The position numbers and the translations under genes were made by a program. A stretch of DNA of 61,071 nucleotides from Oricola indica (GTDB lineage Bacteria > Pseudomonadota > Alphaproteobacteria > Rhizobiales > Rhizobiaceae): assembly GCF_019966595.1 (NCBI RefSeq), contig NZ_JAINFJ010000015.1:1-61071 (forward strand). The letters are read 5' to 3'. This document shows, in pieces, positions 17,515 to 26,591 of this stretch (position 1 is the first letter of the stretch; the number at the start of each line of letters is the position of its first letter). The notes under the pieces are model-generated. The model was not told the origin of the DNA. It did not search any database and saw nothing but the letters and a program-made list of their open reading frames with translations.

Positions 17515-18681
17515 TCAGTCCCGACCCCTGCCAAGCAGATGGTCGGAAATGATCCGCATCTGGATCTCTGAAGTACCCTCGAAAATCTTCGTCAGGCGAG
17601 CGTCGCGCCAATGGCGTTCGACCTGATTGAGGGTCGTGTAACCGCCCCCGCCGAAAATCTGCAAGGCCTCGCTGGTCACCCGCTCTGACATCTCCGATGC
17701 GAACAGTTTGACCATCGACGCTTCCTTGTCGCAGCGCTTGCCCTGATCGATGGAATGGCAAACCGAGTACATCAGCGACCGGGCGGCCTCGATTTCGGTC
17801 GCCATGTTGGCGATCTTGAAGCGGATGGCCTGAAAGCTCGAAATTGCGTTACCGAATTGGCGCCGTTCCTGCGCATGCGCGATGGCGTCGTCCAGCGCAG
17901 CCTGCGCCAGCCCGATCGACCGCGCTGCCGTATGCGCACGCGCCGTCTCCAGACCAGCGGTGGCGAGGTAGAAGCCCCCGCCCTCTTCGCCAATCAAGTT
18001 TGCGGCCGGCACCCGGCATTTGTCGAAAGCCAGTTCCCAGGTCGTCCAGCCATGGTAGCCGATTTTCGGGATCGGGTTGCCCGACACACCTTCCGGCAAT
18101 TGCCCGCGCGGCTTTTCGACCATGAAGGCGGAGATCCCGCGATGGCGCTTTTTCGGATCGACACTCGAATCGGTACGGGCAAAGACCATGATGAAATCCG
18201 CCCCGTCGGCGAAAGTGCACCAGTACTTGTTGCCGGTGATTTCCCATTCGTCGCCGACGCGCTTCGCCCGGCAGGAAATGTTGGCGACATCGGAGCCGGC
18301 ATCCGGCTCTGACAGCGAGAATGCGCCAAGGAACTCACCCTGCACCATACGCGGCAGATACTCGGCTTTCTGTTCCGGCGTCATGGCTTTCAGCGAGCCG
18401 ATCAGCGCATTGCCGCGCGCTATCAGCGAAGCCACGCTCATCCAGCCGCGCGCCAGCTCCTCAGCGACAAGGCAGTATTCAAAGGCGCCGAGCCCCAGAC
18501 CGCCATATTCTTCCGGAATGAGAATGCCGAAATAGCCAAGCTCGGCCATCTGGTCGATCAGTTCGCGCGGAATCTCGCCCTTGATCGGGTCGAGACGGTC
18601 CGCCGTCGGCCGAACGACATCGCGCGTGAATTCACGCGCGGATTCCTGGATCATCCGGTGTTCGTCCGACAACTCAAGCAT
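17515..18681 (-). CDS. Acyl-CoA dehydrogenase
   Basis: A 388-residue flavin acyl-CoA dehydrogenase. It has FSLSEPDAGSDVAN for substrate and FAD contacts, the RRQFGNAISSFQAIRFKIA region, and the catalytic-base motif in IFEGTSEIQ near the C-terminus. It introduces a 2,3-double bond and passes electrons to electron transfer flavoprotein, which this window encodes at 36995-38693. The ATG at 18681 (MLELSDEHRM) is chosen over a long N-terminal extension, because that extension lies over the upstream SDR. It overlaps the SDR stop by 8 bases. It is the last gene of its operon. Confidence 0.92.
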   Translation of the reverse strand: MLELSDEHRMIQESAREFTRDVVRPTADRLDPIKGEIPRELIDQMAELGYFGILIPEEYGGLGLGAFEYCLVAEELARGWMSVASLIARGNALIGSLKAMTPEQKAEYLPRMVQGEFLGAFSLSEPDAGSDVANISCRAKRVGDEWEITGNKYWCTFADGADFIMVFARTDSSVDPKKRHRGISAFMVEKPRGQLPEGVSGNPIPKIGYHGWTTWELAFDKCRVPAANLIGEEGGGFYLATAGLETARAHTAARSIGLAQAALDDAIAHAQERRQFGNAISSFQAIRFKIANMATEIEAARSLMYSVCHSIDQGKRCDKEASMVKLFASEMSERVTSEALQIFGGGGYTTLNQVERHWRDARLTKIFEGTSEIQMRIISDHLLGRGRD

Positions 18682-19429
18682 ATGGCGACTCCTCAGGCGG
18701 CAATTGTCCCTGGCCGAGCGAGCGTCCGCCATCAACGACCAGAACATGTCCCGTGATGTAACGATTGTCCGGGGAGCAGAGGAACGAGACCGCCCTCGCA
18801 ATGTCCTCGGGCTGGCCGATGCGGCCAAGAAGCTGGAGCGAAAGCATTTTCTGCTGCATTTCGTCCGACATGTAATGAAGCATGTCCGTATCGACGACGC
18901 CGGGCGCGATGGCGTTGATGCGGATATCGCGCGGAGAAAGGTCGATCGCCATCGCCCGCGTCAGCCCGACCACGGCGGTCTTCGAGGCCACGTAATGCCC
19001 CATGTTCGGCGCGCCCGCGAAGGAGCGCGATGCGAGATTGACGATCCGGCCGCCATTGCGCATGCGCCGCGCGCCCTCCTGCGCAACGACGAAAGTGCCG
19101 ACAGTGTTGATGTCGAAGGCTTCCCGGAAGTCGTCCTCGGTCAGTTCCTCGAACGGATGCGTGTCGGTGATCGCCGCGTTGTTGATGATCACATCGATCG
19201 GCGCATATTTGTCCATCAAGGCGGCGATGGCTTCGCGGTCGCGAATATCGATGATGGCGGACTCGATATTGCCGCCCGCAGCGCGCAGCCCGTCGGCAAC
19301 GTCATGAACAGCATCCAGCCGATCCAGCGCGACGACGTGATAGCCCTCGCCGACAAGCCGCTCGACAATGCCGCGGCCAATCCCCTTGGCCGCACCGGTG
19401 ACGATCGCAGTTCCCAATTCGTCGCTCAT
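18674..19429 (-). CDS. SDR-family oxidoreductase
   Basis: A 251-residue short-chain dehydrogenase with TGAAKGIG (residue 11 on), NNAA, NLASRSF and the active site YVASK. ALDRLDA after strand two carries Asp, suggesting NAD. It ends VVDGGRSLGQG. The start forms a 4-base ATGA overlap with the end of the MmgE/PrpD gene and its stop overlaps the acyl-CoA dehydrogenase start by 8 bases, so expression is tightly coupled. It resembles the 11938-12678 SDR (GRSLG/GRSMG tail). Likely role: oxidation of a hydroxyl formed earlier in the pathway. Confidence 0.88.
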   Translation of the reverse strand: MSDELGTAIVTGAAKGIGRGIVERLVGEGYHVVALDRLDAVHDVADGLRAAGGNIESAIIDIRDREAIAALMDKYAPIDVIINNAAITDTHPFEELTEDDFREAFDINTVGTFVVAQEGARRMRNGGRIVNLASRSFAGAPNMGHYVASKTAVVGLTRAMAIDLSPRDIRINAIAPGVVDTDMLHYMSDEMQQKMLSLQLLGRIGQPEDIARAVSFLCSPDNRYITGHVLVVDGGRSLGQGQLPPEESPYA

Positions 19430-20784
19430 GCCGCACCTGCCATTTCCATGATTTTAGAAACATTTGCGCCGCCGCCGAATGCGGTCAGCGCGCCACGCAA
19501 ACCCGACGCCCGCGCGCCGAGCACCGGCTCGACCAACGCATCGAATTTCTGCGCAAGTTTGCCGCCCTGCCTGTCGAGATCACTATCTGCCAGACCGGCA
19601 TCATGTGTCGCTGAATAGCGCTGACCGGCCTCAGTGGTGATCGTCACTTCGGCCTTGGCTTCGGGCAGCGTGTCGACGAATTCGATTTGCGCCATGTCGC
19701 GCAAGCGTACCAGTTCGGGATCACGCGTGAGGTCGTCGGTATAGGTCGAAATCGCTGCGGTCTCGCGTCCGGCAAGCGCCATGGCGACCGTCAGGCGTAA
19801 CGAGAATTTCGCCTCCAGTCCGGTCGACGGCTTTGGCAGATTGCAGACCCGGTCGGCGACCGGCGGCACGCGCATGACAATCGACTGGATCGCATTGGAC
19901 GACGCAGCGCTTTGCGAGCGGATCGCCTGCGCAGCCTCGATGGCACCATGCGTCAGGTAGCAGGCGGCGTGATACTTGAAGAGGTTGTTGGCGATGTGAT
20001 GGTCGAGACCGGCCTCTTTCATCGCTTCGCCGGGATTGAAATCCACGCTCTGTGTGGCGGCCAAGCCCTGCTCGCATTCGAGCGCATCGGGGCGGCTGGT
20101 AAAGCCCTTCGCTGCCAGACGCGCCGCCATCAGGCCGTTTCGCGCCGCCATGCCTGCATGCATCGGCTTGCACATGGTGCCGAACATCGACTTCAAACCG
20201 GATGCCTTCGTCGCCGCAATGCCATAGGCAATCGCAGTCGTCTCGGCATCGAGCCCCATCAGATGCGCACAGGCCGCCGCCGCACCGACACTGCCGACCG
20301 TCGAGGTCGCATGAAAGCCGTGTCCGTAATGGCCGGGACTCATCAGCGCGCCCGTCCGGCAGGCAACGTCATAGCCGGCGACAAACGCGGCAATCACATC
20401 GTCCTGCGACGCACCGGTCTCCTCGGCAAGCGCAAGCAAACCCGGCAAGATGGCGACGGTCGGGTGGCCGATAATCGCCATGTTCACATCGTCATAATCG
20501 ATAGCATGCGAGGCCGTGCCGTTGATCAGCGCCGCATTGAGCACGGATGTGCGCGACGGCGAGCCGGCCAGTGAGGCGACCGGCCTTGCGCCATCCGAAA
20601 GGACTTCCTCCGACAGGATCCTGACCGCCGGCTCGCTGAAACCCGGGATCGTCACGGCAAACCAGTCGAGAATGCACTGCCGCGCTACGGTGACCGCGGT
20701 TTCCGGCAAATCCTCGTAGCGGATCGCGCAGGCCCGCTCGGCCAGCCACCGTGTTACGGGCGGACGTTCATTCGGCGTGTTCAC
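19426..20784 (-). CDS. MmgE/PrpD-family protein
   Basis: A 452-residue protein of the MmgE/PrpD family (2-methylcitrate dehydratase, cis-aconitate decarboxylase and relatives). Typical features are NGTASHAIDYDDVN near residue 90, the alpha-helical first domain and FGTMCKPMHAGMAARNGLMA. The family acts on branched tricarboxylic or dicarboxylic acids. Here it sits in a CoA pathway between a CoA ligase and an SDR. The GTG at 20784 is preferred because the longer frame runs through the ligase gene. The GTG lies a few bases beyond the ligase stop, implying coupling. The exact reaction is not predictable. Confidence 0.87.
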   Translation of the reverse strand: MNTPNERPPVTRWLAERACAIRYEDLPETAVTVARQCILDWFAVTIPGFSEPAVRILSEEVLSDGARPVASLAGSPSRTSVLNAALINGTASHAIDYDDVNMAIIGHPTVAILPGLLALAEETGASQDDVIAAFVAGYDVACRTGALMSPGHYGHGFHATSTVGSVGAAAACAHLMGLDAETTAIAYGIAATKASGLKSMFGTMCKPMHAGMAARNGLMAARLAAKGFTSRPDALECEQGLAATQSVDFNPGEAMKEAGLDHHIANNLFKYHAACYLTHGAIEAAQAIRSQSAASSNAIQSIVMRVPPVADRVCNLPKPSTGLEAKFSLRLTVAMALAGRETAAISTYTDDLTRDPELVRLRDMAQIEFVDTLPEAKAEVTITTEAGQRYSATHDAGLADSDLDRQGGKLAQKFDALVEPVLGARASGLRGALTAFGGGANVSKIMEMAGAA

Positions 20785-20789
20785 AGGGA

Positions 20790-22343
20790 TCAGGCCTTCG
20801 CGTCCGGCGCGCCATATTCCTTGCGCAGCACCACCTTGTTGATCTTGCCGCTCGGCAGCTTGGGAAGATCGTCGATAAAGACGATCGACTTCGGCTTCTT
20901 GTAGCTCGCGATCTGCGTCTTCGTGTGCTCGATCAGGTCCGCCTCGCTGACGGACTGGCCCGCATTCAGAACACAGACGGCGCGCACGGTCTCGCCCCAA
21001 TAGTCGTCCTTCACGCCGATGACCGCGACATCCATGATCGCCGGATGGGTGGCAATCGCCTCCTCGACCTCGCGCGAATAGATGTTCTCGCCGCCGGAAA
21101 CGATCATGTCCTTCTTGCGGTCAACCAGGAACAGGAAGCCCTGCTCATCCACGTAGCCAACATCGCCGGTGTAGTACCAGCCGTCCTTCAGCGCCGCGAT
21201 GGTGGCCGCGGAATTGTTCCAGTAGCCCGCCATGTGGGTCGCGGTCCGGGTCAGGATCTCGCCGGGCTGCCCGACCGGCAGTTCGTTGCCCTCTTCATCG
21301 ATGATCTTGATATCGACATTCGGGGCCGCCTGGCCGATCGAACCGAGAAGCTTGACCTCCTCCGGCGTTCCATCCGGCTTGTGCTGCCGCTTGTGCAATG
21401 TCGTGCCGCCACCTTCGGTCATGCCGTAAAGCTGCAGGAAAACCGGGCCAAGCAGCTTCAGGCCGCGCTTGAGCAGCGGCACCGGCATGGGCGCAGCTGA
21501 ATAGCAAACTGTGTGCAGCGACGACAGATCGCGATCCTCGATGCCCGGCACGTTCAGCATCGCCTGCACCATGGTCGGTGCCATATGCGTCATCGTCACG
21601 CGTTCGCTTTCGATGGTGTCGACGATCTCCTGCGGATTGAATCCGTAGTGCAGAACGACGGTGCCGCCACGGATATGCATGGCGAGTTGCAGGAACCTCG
21701 CCCCGACATGGAAGACCGGCATCATGAGTTGCAGCCTGTCGGACACGATGAGACCGAGTTCGGTTGCCATGAGGATCGCGACAGCGATTTCGGCACGATG
21801 GGTCCGCATCACGCCCTTCGGTCTGCCTGTCGTGCCGGACGTATAGATCAGATGCATGATCTCGTCAGGCAGAGGTCTGCTGGGCGCGCCCTCGACATCA
21901 CCGGTGGCAAGAAACGTCTCGTAGTCTTCCGCCCATTCGGGAACATCGCCGCCGAAGCACAGGAAGATTTCAACGTAGTCAAGCTGATCGCGGATCTTGT
22001 CGAGGATCTCGGCGTATTGGGCTTCGAAGATCAGAACGCGCGGCGTGGAGTCGCCGATGATGAAGGCAAGCTCCGGCGCCGCCAGACGCCAGTTCAGCGT
22101 TGCCGCGATGTAGCCCGCCAGCTCGCAGGCAGCATAGGACTCCATGAACTCGATGGTGTTCTGCGACAGGATGGATACACGATCCTGGCGGCGCAGTCCG
22201 CGCTTCCACAGAGCCGAAGCAAGCCGGTTGCTCCGGTCGAGATGCGCGGAATAGGTAACCTCTCTCCCGTGATAGCTGAACGCAAGCTCATTGGGGAACT
22301 TGTATGCGTTGTTGCGCAGGATATCGCCAACTGTCTCAATCAT
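20790..22343 (-). CDS. AMP-forming acyl-CoA ligase
   Basis: A 517-residue ANL-superfamily ligase with IYTSGTTGRPKGVM, LQLYGMTEGGG, FLVDRKKDMIVSGGENIYSR and the catalytic Lys in KLPSGKINKVVLRK. The ATG at 22343 has GGGAGGAG upstream. It is a paralogue of the ligase at 14294-15850. Two close ligases in two similar operons (crotonase, ligase, SDR) point to duplication of an activation module for related acids. It is the third gene of the operon starting at 24378. Confidence 0.92.
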   Translation of the reverse strand: MIETVGDILRNNAYKFPNELAFSYHGREVTYSAHLDRSNRLASALWKRGLRRQDRVSILSQNTIEFMESYAACELAGYIAATLNWRLAAPELAFIIGDSTPRVLIFEAQYAEILDKIRDQLDYVEIFLCFGGDVPEWAEDYETFLATGDVEGAPSRPLPDEIMHLIYTSGTTGRPKGVMRTHRAEIAVAILMATELGLIVSDRLQLMMPVFHVGARFLQLAMHIRGGTVVLHYGFNPQEIVDTIESERVTMTHMAPTMVQAMLNVPGIEDRDLSSLHTVCYSAAPMPVPLLKRGLKLLGPVFLQLYGMTEGGGTTLHKRQHKPDGTPEEVKLLGSIGQAAPNVDIKIIDEEGNELPVGQPGEILTRTATHMAGYWNNSAATIAALKDGWYYTGDVGYVDEQGFLFLVDRKKDMIVSGGENIYSREVEEAIATHPAIMDVAVIGVKDDYWGETVRAVCVLNAGQSVSEADLIEHTKTQIASYKKPKSIVFIDDLPKLPSGKINKVVLRKEYGAPDAKA

Positions 22344-22368
22344 CGTTGCTCCTCCCGTCCAATTCGCC

Positions 22369-23532
22369 TCAGGCTTTCGGCAGCCCCATGCGATTGGCAA
22401 TGTTGTTTTTCTGAATGGCCGTCGAGCCGCCGATGATCGGCATCAGCAGCATGTCACGGACAAAGCGCTCCATGTCGAAACCCTTGGCGTAGCCATAAGC
22501 ACCGAGCACCTTCTGGCAGGTCAGAACGATATCGAGACCTGTCTCGCAGACATACATCTTCGCCATGGATGTCTCCGCCGAACAGGGCAAATCGTTGTCG
22601 GCCAGCCAGCAGCCGCGATAGAGCATCAGCCGCGCCGAGGCGAGCTTGGTCTGCACGTCGGCCAGCATGTGCCGGATCGACTGATGAGAACAGATACGCT
22701 TGCCGAACTGGTTGCGTGTCTGGGAATATTCCCATGCATCATCGACTGCCTGCGCGGCAATGCCGAGCGCCATGGCCGCGACTTCCAGCTTCTCGACCTC
22801 AAGCGCCGGACCCGCAAGCTTCGACCAGCCCTGGTTCCAGCCCTCCTCGCCGCCGACAACATCCTCGATCGGGATTTCGACATTGTCGAGCGTCACGTCA
22901 TTGGTGTTGAGGCCGCGCGCGCCCATCGCCGGAATGTGTGTGAGCGTCACACCCTCTGCCGTCGGCGGAATGAGCACCAGCGACAGGTTCTTGTAGCGCT
23001 CGTCAGGATCGCCGGAGCGAACCAGCGCATAGATGTAGTCAGCGCTTTCCGCACCGGAGCACCAGCGCTTGTAGCCATTGATGATGACCTTGTCGCCACG
23101 GCGCTCGGCGCGCGTCTTGACGCTGGCGAGGTCCGATCCGACATCCGGCTCGGAAAGACCGTAAGCGAACAGGATTTCGCCCGCTGCCATCTTCGGCAGG
23201 AGACGCTGTTTCTGCTCCTCGCTGCCCGACGCCAGAATGTTCATCGCGCCATAACAGGAATTCATCAGGTAGAGCGTGCCGATAACCATCGAGCGCCGCG
23301 ATAGCTCCTCCACCGTAACCATCGTCGCCAGAACATCACGGCCATAGCCGCCATACTCTTCCGGAATGGTCATGCCGCAGACGCCAAGCTCCGAAATCGG
23401 CCCCATCAGGGAACGGGGAACCTTGTCCTCCTCGTCCCATTTGGCCATCATCTCGCGCGTGGCATGGCGCTCCAGCATGCGGCGGATGCTCTCGCGGAGC
23501 ATGCCGATATGTTCGGGTTCGCCGAAATCCAT
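22369..23532 (-). CDS. Acyl-CoA dehydrogenase with relocated catalytic Glu
   Basis: A 387-residue acyl-CoA dehydrogenase (YGLSEPDVGSD, RNQFGKRICSHQSIRHMLAD). The usual C-terminal base motif (YEGT) is replaced by IIGGSTAIQ, so Glu is missing there. A Glu in the helix LEVEKLEVAA aligns with the alternative catalytic position used by isovaleryl-CoA dehydrogenase (LDLERLV). This suggests activity on branched-chain acyl-CoA esters. It is the second gene of the operon that begins with the crotonase at 24378. Confidence in the family is high; the substrate class is inferred from that single residue shift. Confidence 0.9.
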   Translation of the reverse strand: MDFGEPEHIGMLRESIRRMLERHATREMMAKWDEEDKVPRSLMGPISELGVCGMTIPEEYGGYGRDVLATMVTVEELSRRSMVIGTLYLMNSCYGAMNILASGSEEQKQRLLPKMAAGEILFAYGLSEPDVGSDLASVKTRAERRGDKVIINGYKRWCSGAESADYIYALVRSGDPDERYKNLSLVLIPPTAEGVTLTHIPAMGARGLNTNDVTLDNVEIPIEDVVGGEEGWNQGWSKLAGPALEVEKLEVAAMALGIAAQAVDDAWEYSQTRNQFGKRICSHQSIRHMLADVQTKLASARLMLYRGCWLADNDLPCSAETSMAKMYVCETGLDIVLTCQKVLGAYGYAKGFDMERFVRDMLLMPIIGGSTAIQKNNIANRMGLPKA

Positions 23533-23577
23533 GAAACTTCTCCTCCTGCGGTCTCCGCGCCTGGGCGCGGCCGAAAA

Positions 23578-24378
23578 TCAAAGTCCGGTGAACTTCGGCT
23601 TCCGCTTTTCGCTAAAGGCATTGATCGCCTCCAGATGATCCTGGCTGCGATTGGTCAGAGCCTCATAGGCCATGCAGGTATCCATCATCGTGTGCGCAAG
23701 CTGCTTGAGACCGACATTGACGGCTGTCTTGGTGTACTTGATCGACTTCATCGCGCCGGCACCGATCTTCTTGGCGAAGGCATCGACGCGTTCATCGAGT
23801 TCGTCAGCCGGTACGGAATAGTTGATCAGGCCCATCGCCTCGGCATCCTTGGCCGAAACCAGATCGCCGGTCATCAGGTATTCCTTGGCCTTTGCGTAAC
23901 CAATGGCCTGCGGCCAGATCACCGCGCCACCGTCGCCGGCAGCCAGACCGACGCGAACATGCGGATCGCCAAAACGGGCGTGATCGGCCGCAATAATGAT
24001 GTCGCAGAACAGCGCCATCGTTGCACCAAGGCCGATGGCGTCTCCGTTCACCTTGGCAATGATGACCTTGTCGCAATCGAGAATGCCGAAAACGACCTTC
24101 TTGGCCTCGTTGATCGAGCGGTCGAACAGCTCGGTATCCTCGTACATCTGCTTCATGCCGACGATATCGCCGCCGGCGGAGAAGGCACGGCCTGCTCCGG
24201 TGAAGATCACCACGTCGATGGAGTGGTCCATGCCGAGATCGTAGAAAACGCGCGAGGCTTCCTCATGCATCTGCCAGGTCATGGCATTGAGCTGATCGGG
24301 ACGGTTCATCGTCACCGTCATCGTGCGGCCTTCCTTCTCGAAGAGGAAGTATTTGTAGTTGGAATAATCGACGCTCAT
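23578..24378 (-). CDS. Crotonase-family protein
   Basis: A 266-residue crotonase-fold protein. The oxyanion-hole segment is FSAGGDIVGM, then DAIGLGATMALFCD and GDPHVRVGLAAGDGGAVIWP. The two Glu residues of classical hydratases are absent (Thr and His-Val at those places), but an Asp is present in AAGDGG. It may be an isomerase-type or decarboxylase-type crotonase rather than a hydratase. The ATG at 24378 follows GGGAGGACC at good spacing; upstream in-frame codons belong to the intergenic region. It leads the operon ending at 17515. Confidence 0.85.
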   Translation of the reverse strand: MSVDYSNYKYFLFEKEGRTMTVTMNRPDQLNAMTWQMHEEASRVFYDLGMDHSIDVVIFTGAGRAFSAGGDIVGMKQMYEDTELFDRSINEAKKVVFGILDCDKVIIAKVNGDAIGLGATMALFCDIIIAADHARFGDPHVRVGLAAGDGGAVIWPQAIGYAKAKEYLMTGDLVSAKDAEAMGLINYSVPADELDERVDAFAKKIGAGAMKSIKYTKTAVNVGLKQLAHTMMDTCMAYEALTNRSQDHLEAINAFSEKRKPKFTGL

Positions 24379-24422
24379 GAGGTCCTCCCGGTTGGGTACC
24401 CGGCATGGCCCGGGATATTTTT

Positions 24423-24436
24423 CTAACAATAGTTCA
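24423..24436. promoter_or_regulatory. Operator-like palindrome, site D
   Basis: CTAAC-AATA-GTTCA, 45 bases upstream of the crotonase ATG at 24378, in the only gap between two leftward operons. Confidence 0.58.
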
Positions 24437-24478
24437 AAAACTGAAAGGCCGCAAGCCGACAAGGCTTCGGAATTCAGT

Positions 24479-26584
24479 TCAATTATCCTGTCTTGGCACC
24501 ACCAGTGCATCCAGCGCGACGACGCCTTCGCCCATCGGCAACGCAATCACCGGGTTCAAATCCACGGTCTCGACATCGTCGGCATGCGCCGCGGCAAATT
24601 GCGAAATCATAACAAGCAGATCGGCCAGTGCGTTCACATCGCTTGGAGCTGCTCCGCGTGCGCCCGAAAGCATGGCCCGGCCGCGAATGCTGTCGATCAT
24701 GCGCATCGCCTCTTCCCGCCCGAATGGTGCAAGACGGAAGGCAACGTCCTTCAGCACTTCGACATGGACTCCGCCAAGCCCGAACATGACCGCAGGCCCG
24801 AAGACCGGGTCTCGCGACACGCCGACAATCGTCTCGACGCCCTTGCCCGCCATCGGCGCAACCAGCACGCCCTCGATGCTTGCTTTCGGCGCATGTTCCG
24901 CCGCGCGCTGCATGAGGGTTGCATAGCCGGCTTCGACACCTGCCCTGTCGGCGACACCGACCATCACACCACCGATTTCGGTCTTGTGCTCGATATCGGG
25001 CGACACGATCTTGAGAACGACCGGATAACCGATTGCATCGGCCGCATTGCCGGCAGAAGCCGCATTCGTCGCCAGCCGCTCGTCAAGAAACGGAATACCG
25101 GCCTTGCCGAGCAGGTCCTTTGCGGCACGCTCGGATAGTGCCTGCTTGCCGATGGGAGCCGCCGGCGCAGGTGCGGCGACGCTCTCCGACTGCTCGAACG
25201 CAATAGCAAATCGTCGCAGAGCAGAAAGCGCGGCCACGGCACGGTCGGCATCCTCGAAGACAAGAAAACCGGCGCGCTCATAGTCACGCACGACCTCTTC
25301 GTCAGCGACCATCTCCAGCGCGATCAGCCGATCCGGATATTTGGCGCAGCCCTCTTCCACAGCCTTGCGCAGCGGGCCGGAAAGCGTGCGCGTATTCGGC
25401 ACGGTCGAGAAAAAGCCGATCAGCGCGTCATAGCCGCCCTGATCGAGAATGACCTCGATATTGCGGGCAAGCAGGCTCATGTCGTTGAGCGCCTGCGCCG
25501 TCGTATCGACCGGATTGACCACGGTCGCATAGGGCAGAAGTTCCTGCAGCGTCTTCTGCGCATCGTCAGGCATCGGCGCGACATCGAGGCCGTAGCGCTC
25601 GGCGGCGTCGGAAATCAGCACACCGGCACCGCCGGACAAGGTGACGACGCCGAGCTTGTTGTCTTTCGGGAAAATGCCGCGCGCACAGGCATAGGCGACA
25701 TCGATCTGCTCTTCCGTCGTCTGCGCCCGGTGAACACCGTATTGCTGGAACAGAGCGTCATAGATTGCATCCGATCCGGCAAGGGACGCCGTATGCGACG
25801 AGGCAGCCTTCGCGCCGATTTCCGAGCGGCCGACCTTCATCATGACCACCGGCTTGCGGTTCTTGCGCGCAAGCTCAAGCGCCTGGCGGAACCGCGCACC
25901 ATCGCGCACGCCCTCGACATAGGCCATGATGACCTTGATATCATCCTGCCCTGCCATCCATTCGAGAGCCTCGGAAATGTCGATATCGGCTTCGTTTCCG
26001 GTCGTGATCCAGTAGTTGATGCCGATGCCGCGCTGGCGGGCGAGATAGGCGATATGCGAACCGTAAGCGCCGGACTGGCTGATAATGCCGAGCGGGCCGC
26101 CATGCGGCATTTCCTTGTCCAGCGACTGCGTGAACGTGCCGAAGAAGCCGAGATTGGGATTGAACAGGCCGAGACAATTCGGCCCCAGAATCCGCATGCC
26201 GCCGGCCCGTGCCGTCTGCAAAAGGCGGTTCTGGATCACAAGGCCTTCCTCACCGCTTTCCGCATAGCCCGCGGAAAAGATGACGGCTGCCTTCACGCCT
26301 TTTTCGACACAATCGGCAACGGCCTTCTCGGTCATGCTGGCCGGCACTGCCAGCAGCGCCACATCCGGTACTTCCAGCACATCGGCAAGCGAGGCATAGG
26401 CCTTGATGCCCTGAACCGTCTCCCGGTTCGGGTTGACCGGATAAAGACCGCCGGCAAAGCCGCCTTCCTTCAGGTAGCGAAGCGGACGTCCGGAAACACG
26501 GGTCGGATCGTCGGACGCGCCGAGAATGGCGACCGATCGGGGCCGGAAAAGCGCGTCGAGGCCAGTGGATGACAGATGCTTCAT
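24479..26584 (-). CDS. ADP-forming acyl-CoA synthetase (acetate-CoA ligase type)
   Basis: A 701-residue fused protein. The N-terminal CoA-binding domain starts with SVAILGASDDPTRVSG, then comes the succinyl-CoA-synthetase-like domain with the phosphohistidine-type segment SSHTASLAGSD, and then a C-terminal ATP-grasp domain (KDLLGKAGIPFLDER, VVLKIVSPDIEHKTEIGG). Such enzymes interconvert acid, ATP and CoA with acyl-CoA, ADP and phosphate. The ATG at 26584 is chosen because GAGGG precedes it and the longer frame lies over the acyl-CoA dehydrogenase. It is the last gene of the operon beginning at 32009. Confidence 0.9.
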   Translation of the reverse strand: MKHLSSTGLDALFRPRSVAILGASDDPTRVSGRPLRYLKEGGFAGGLYPVNPNRETVQGIKAYASLADVLEVPDVALLAVPASMTEKAVADCVEKGVKAAVIFSAGYAESGEEGLVIQNRLLQTARAGGMRILGPNCLGLFNPNLGFFGTFTQSLDKEMPHGGPLGIISQSGAYGSHIAYLARQRGIGINYWITTGNEADIDISEALEWMAGQDDIKVIMAYVEGVRDGARFRQALELARKNRKPVVMMKVGRSEIGAKAASSHTASLAGSDAIYDALFQQYGVHRAQTTEEQIDVAYACARGIFPKDNKLGVVTLSGGAGVLISDAAERYGLDVAPMPDDAQKTLQELLPYATVVNPVDTTAQALNDMSLLARNIEVILDQGGYDALIGFFSTVPNTRTLSGPLRKAVEEGCAKYPDRLIALEMVADEEVVRDYERAGFLVFEDADRAVAALSALRRFAIAFEQSESVAAPAPAAPIGKQALSERAAKDLLGKAGIPFLDERLATNAASAGNAADAIGYPVVLKIVSPDIEHKTEIGGVMVGVADRAGVEAGYATLMQRAAEHAPKASIEGVLVAPMAGKGVETIVGVSRDPVFGPAVMFGLGGVHVEVLKDVAFRLAPFGREEAMRMIDSIRGRAMLSGARGAAPSDVNALADLLVMISQFAAAHADDVETVDLNPVIALPMGEGVVALDALVVPRQDN

Positions 26585-26591
26585 GTCGCCC

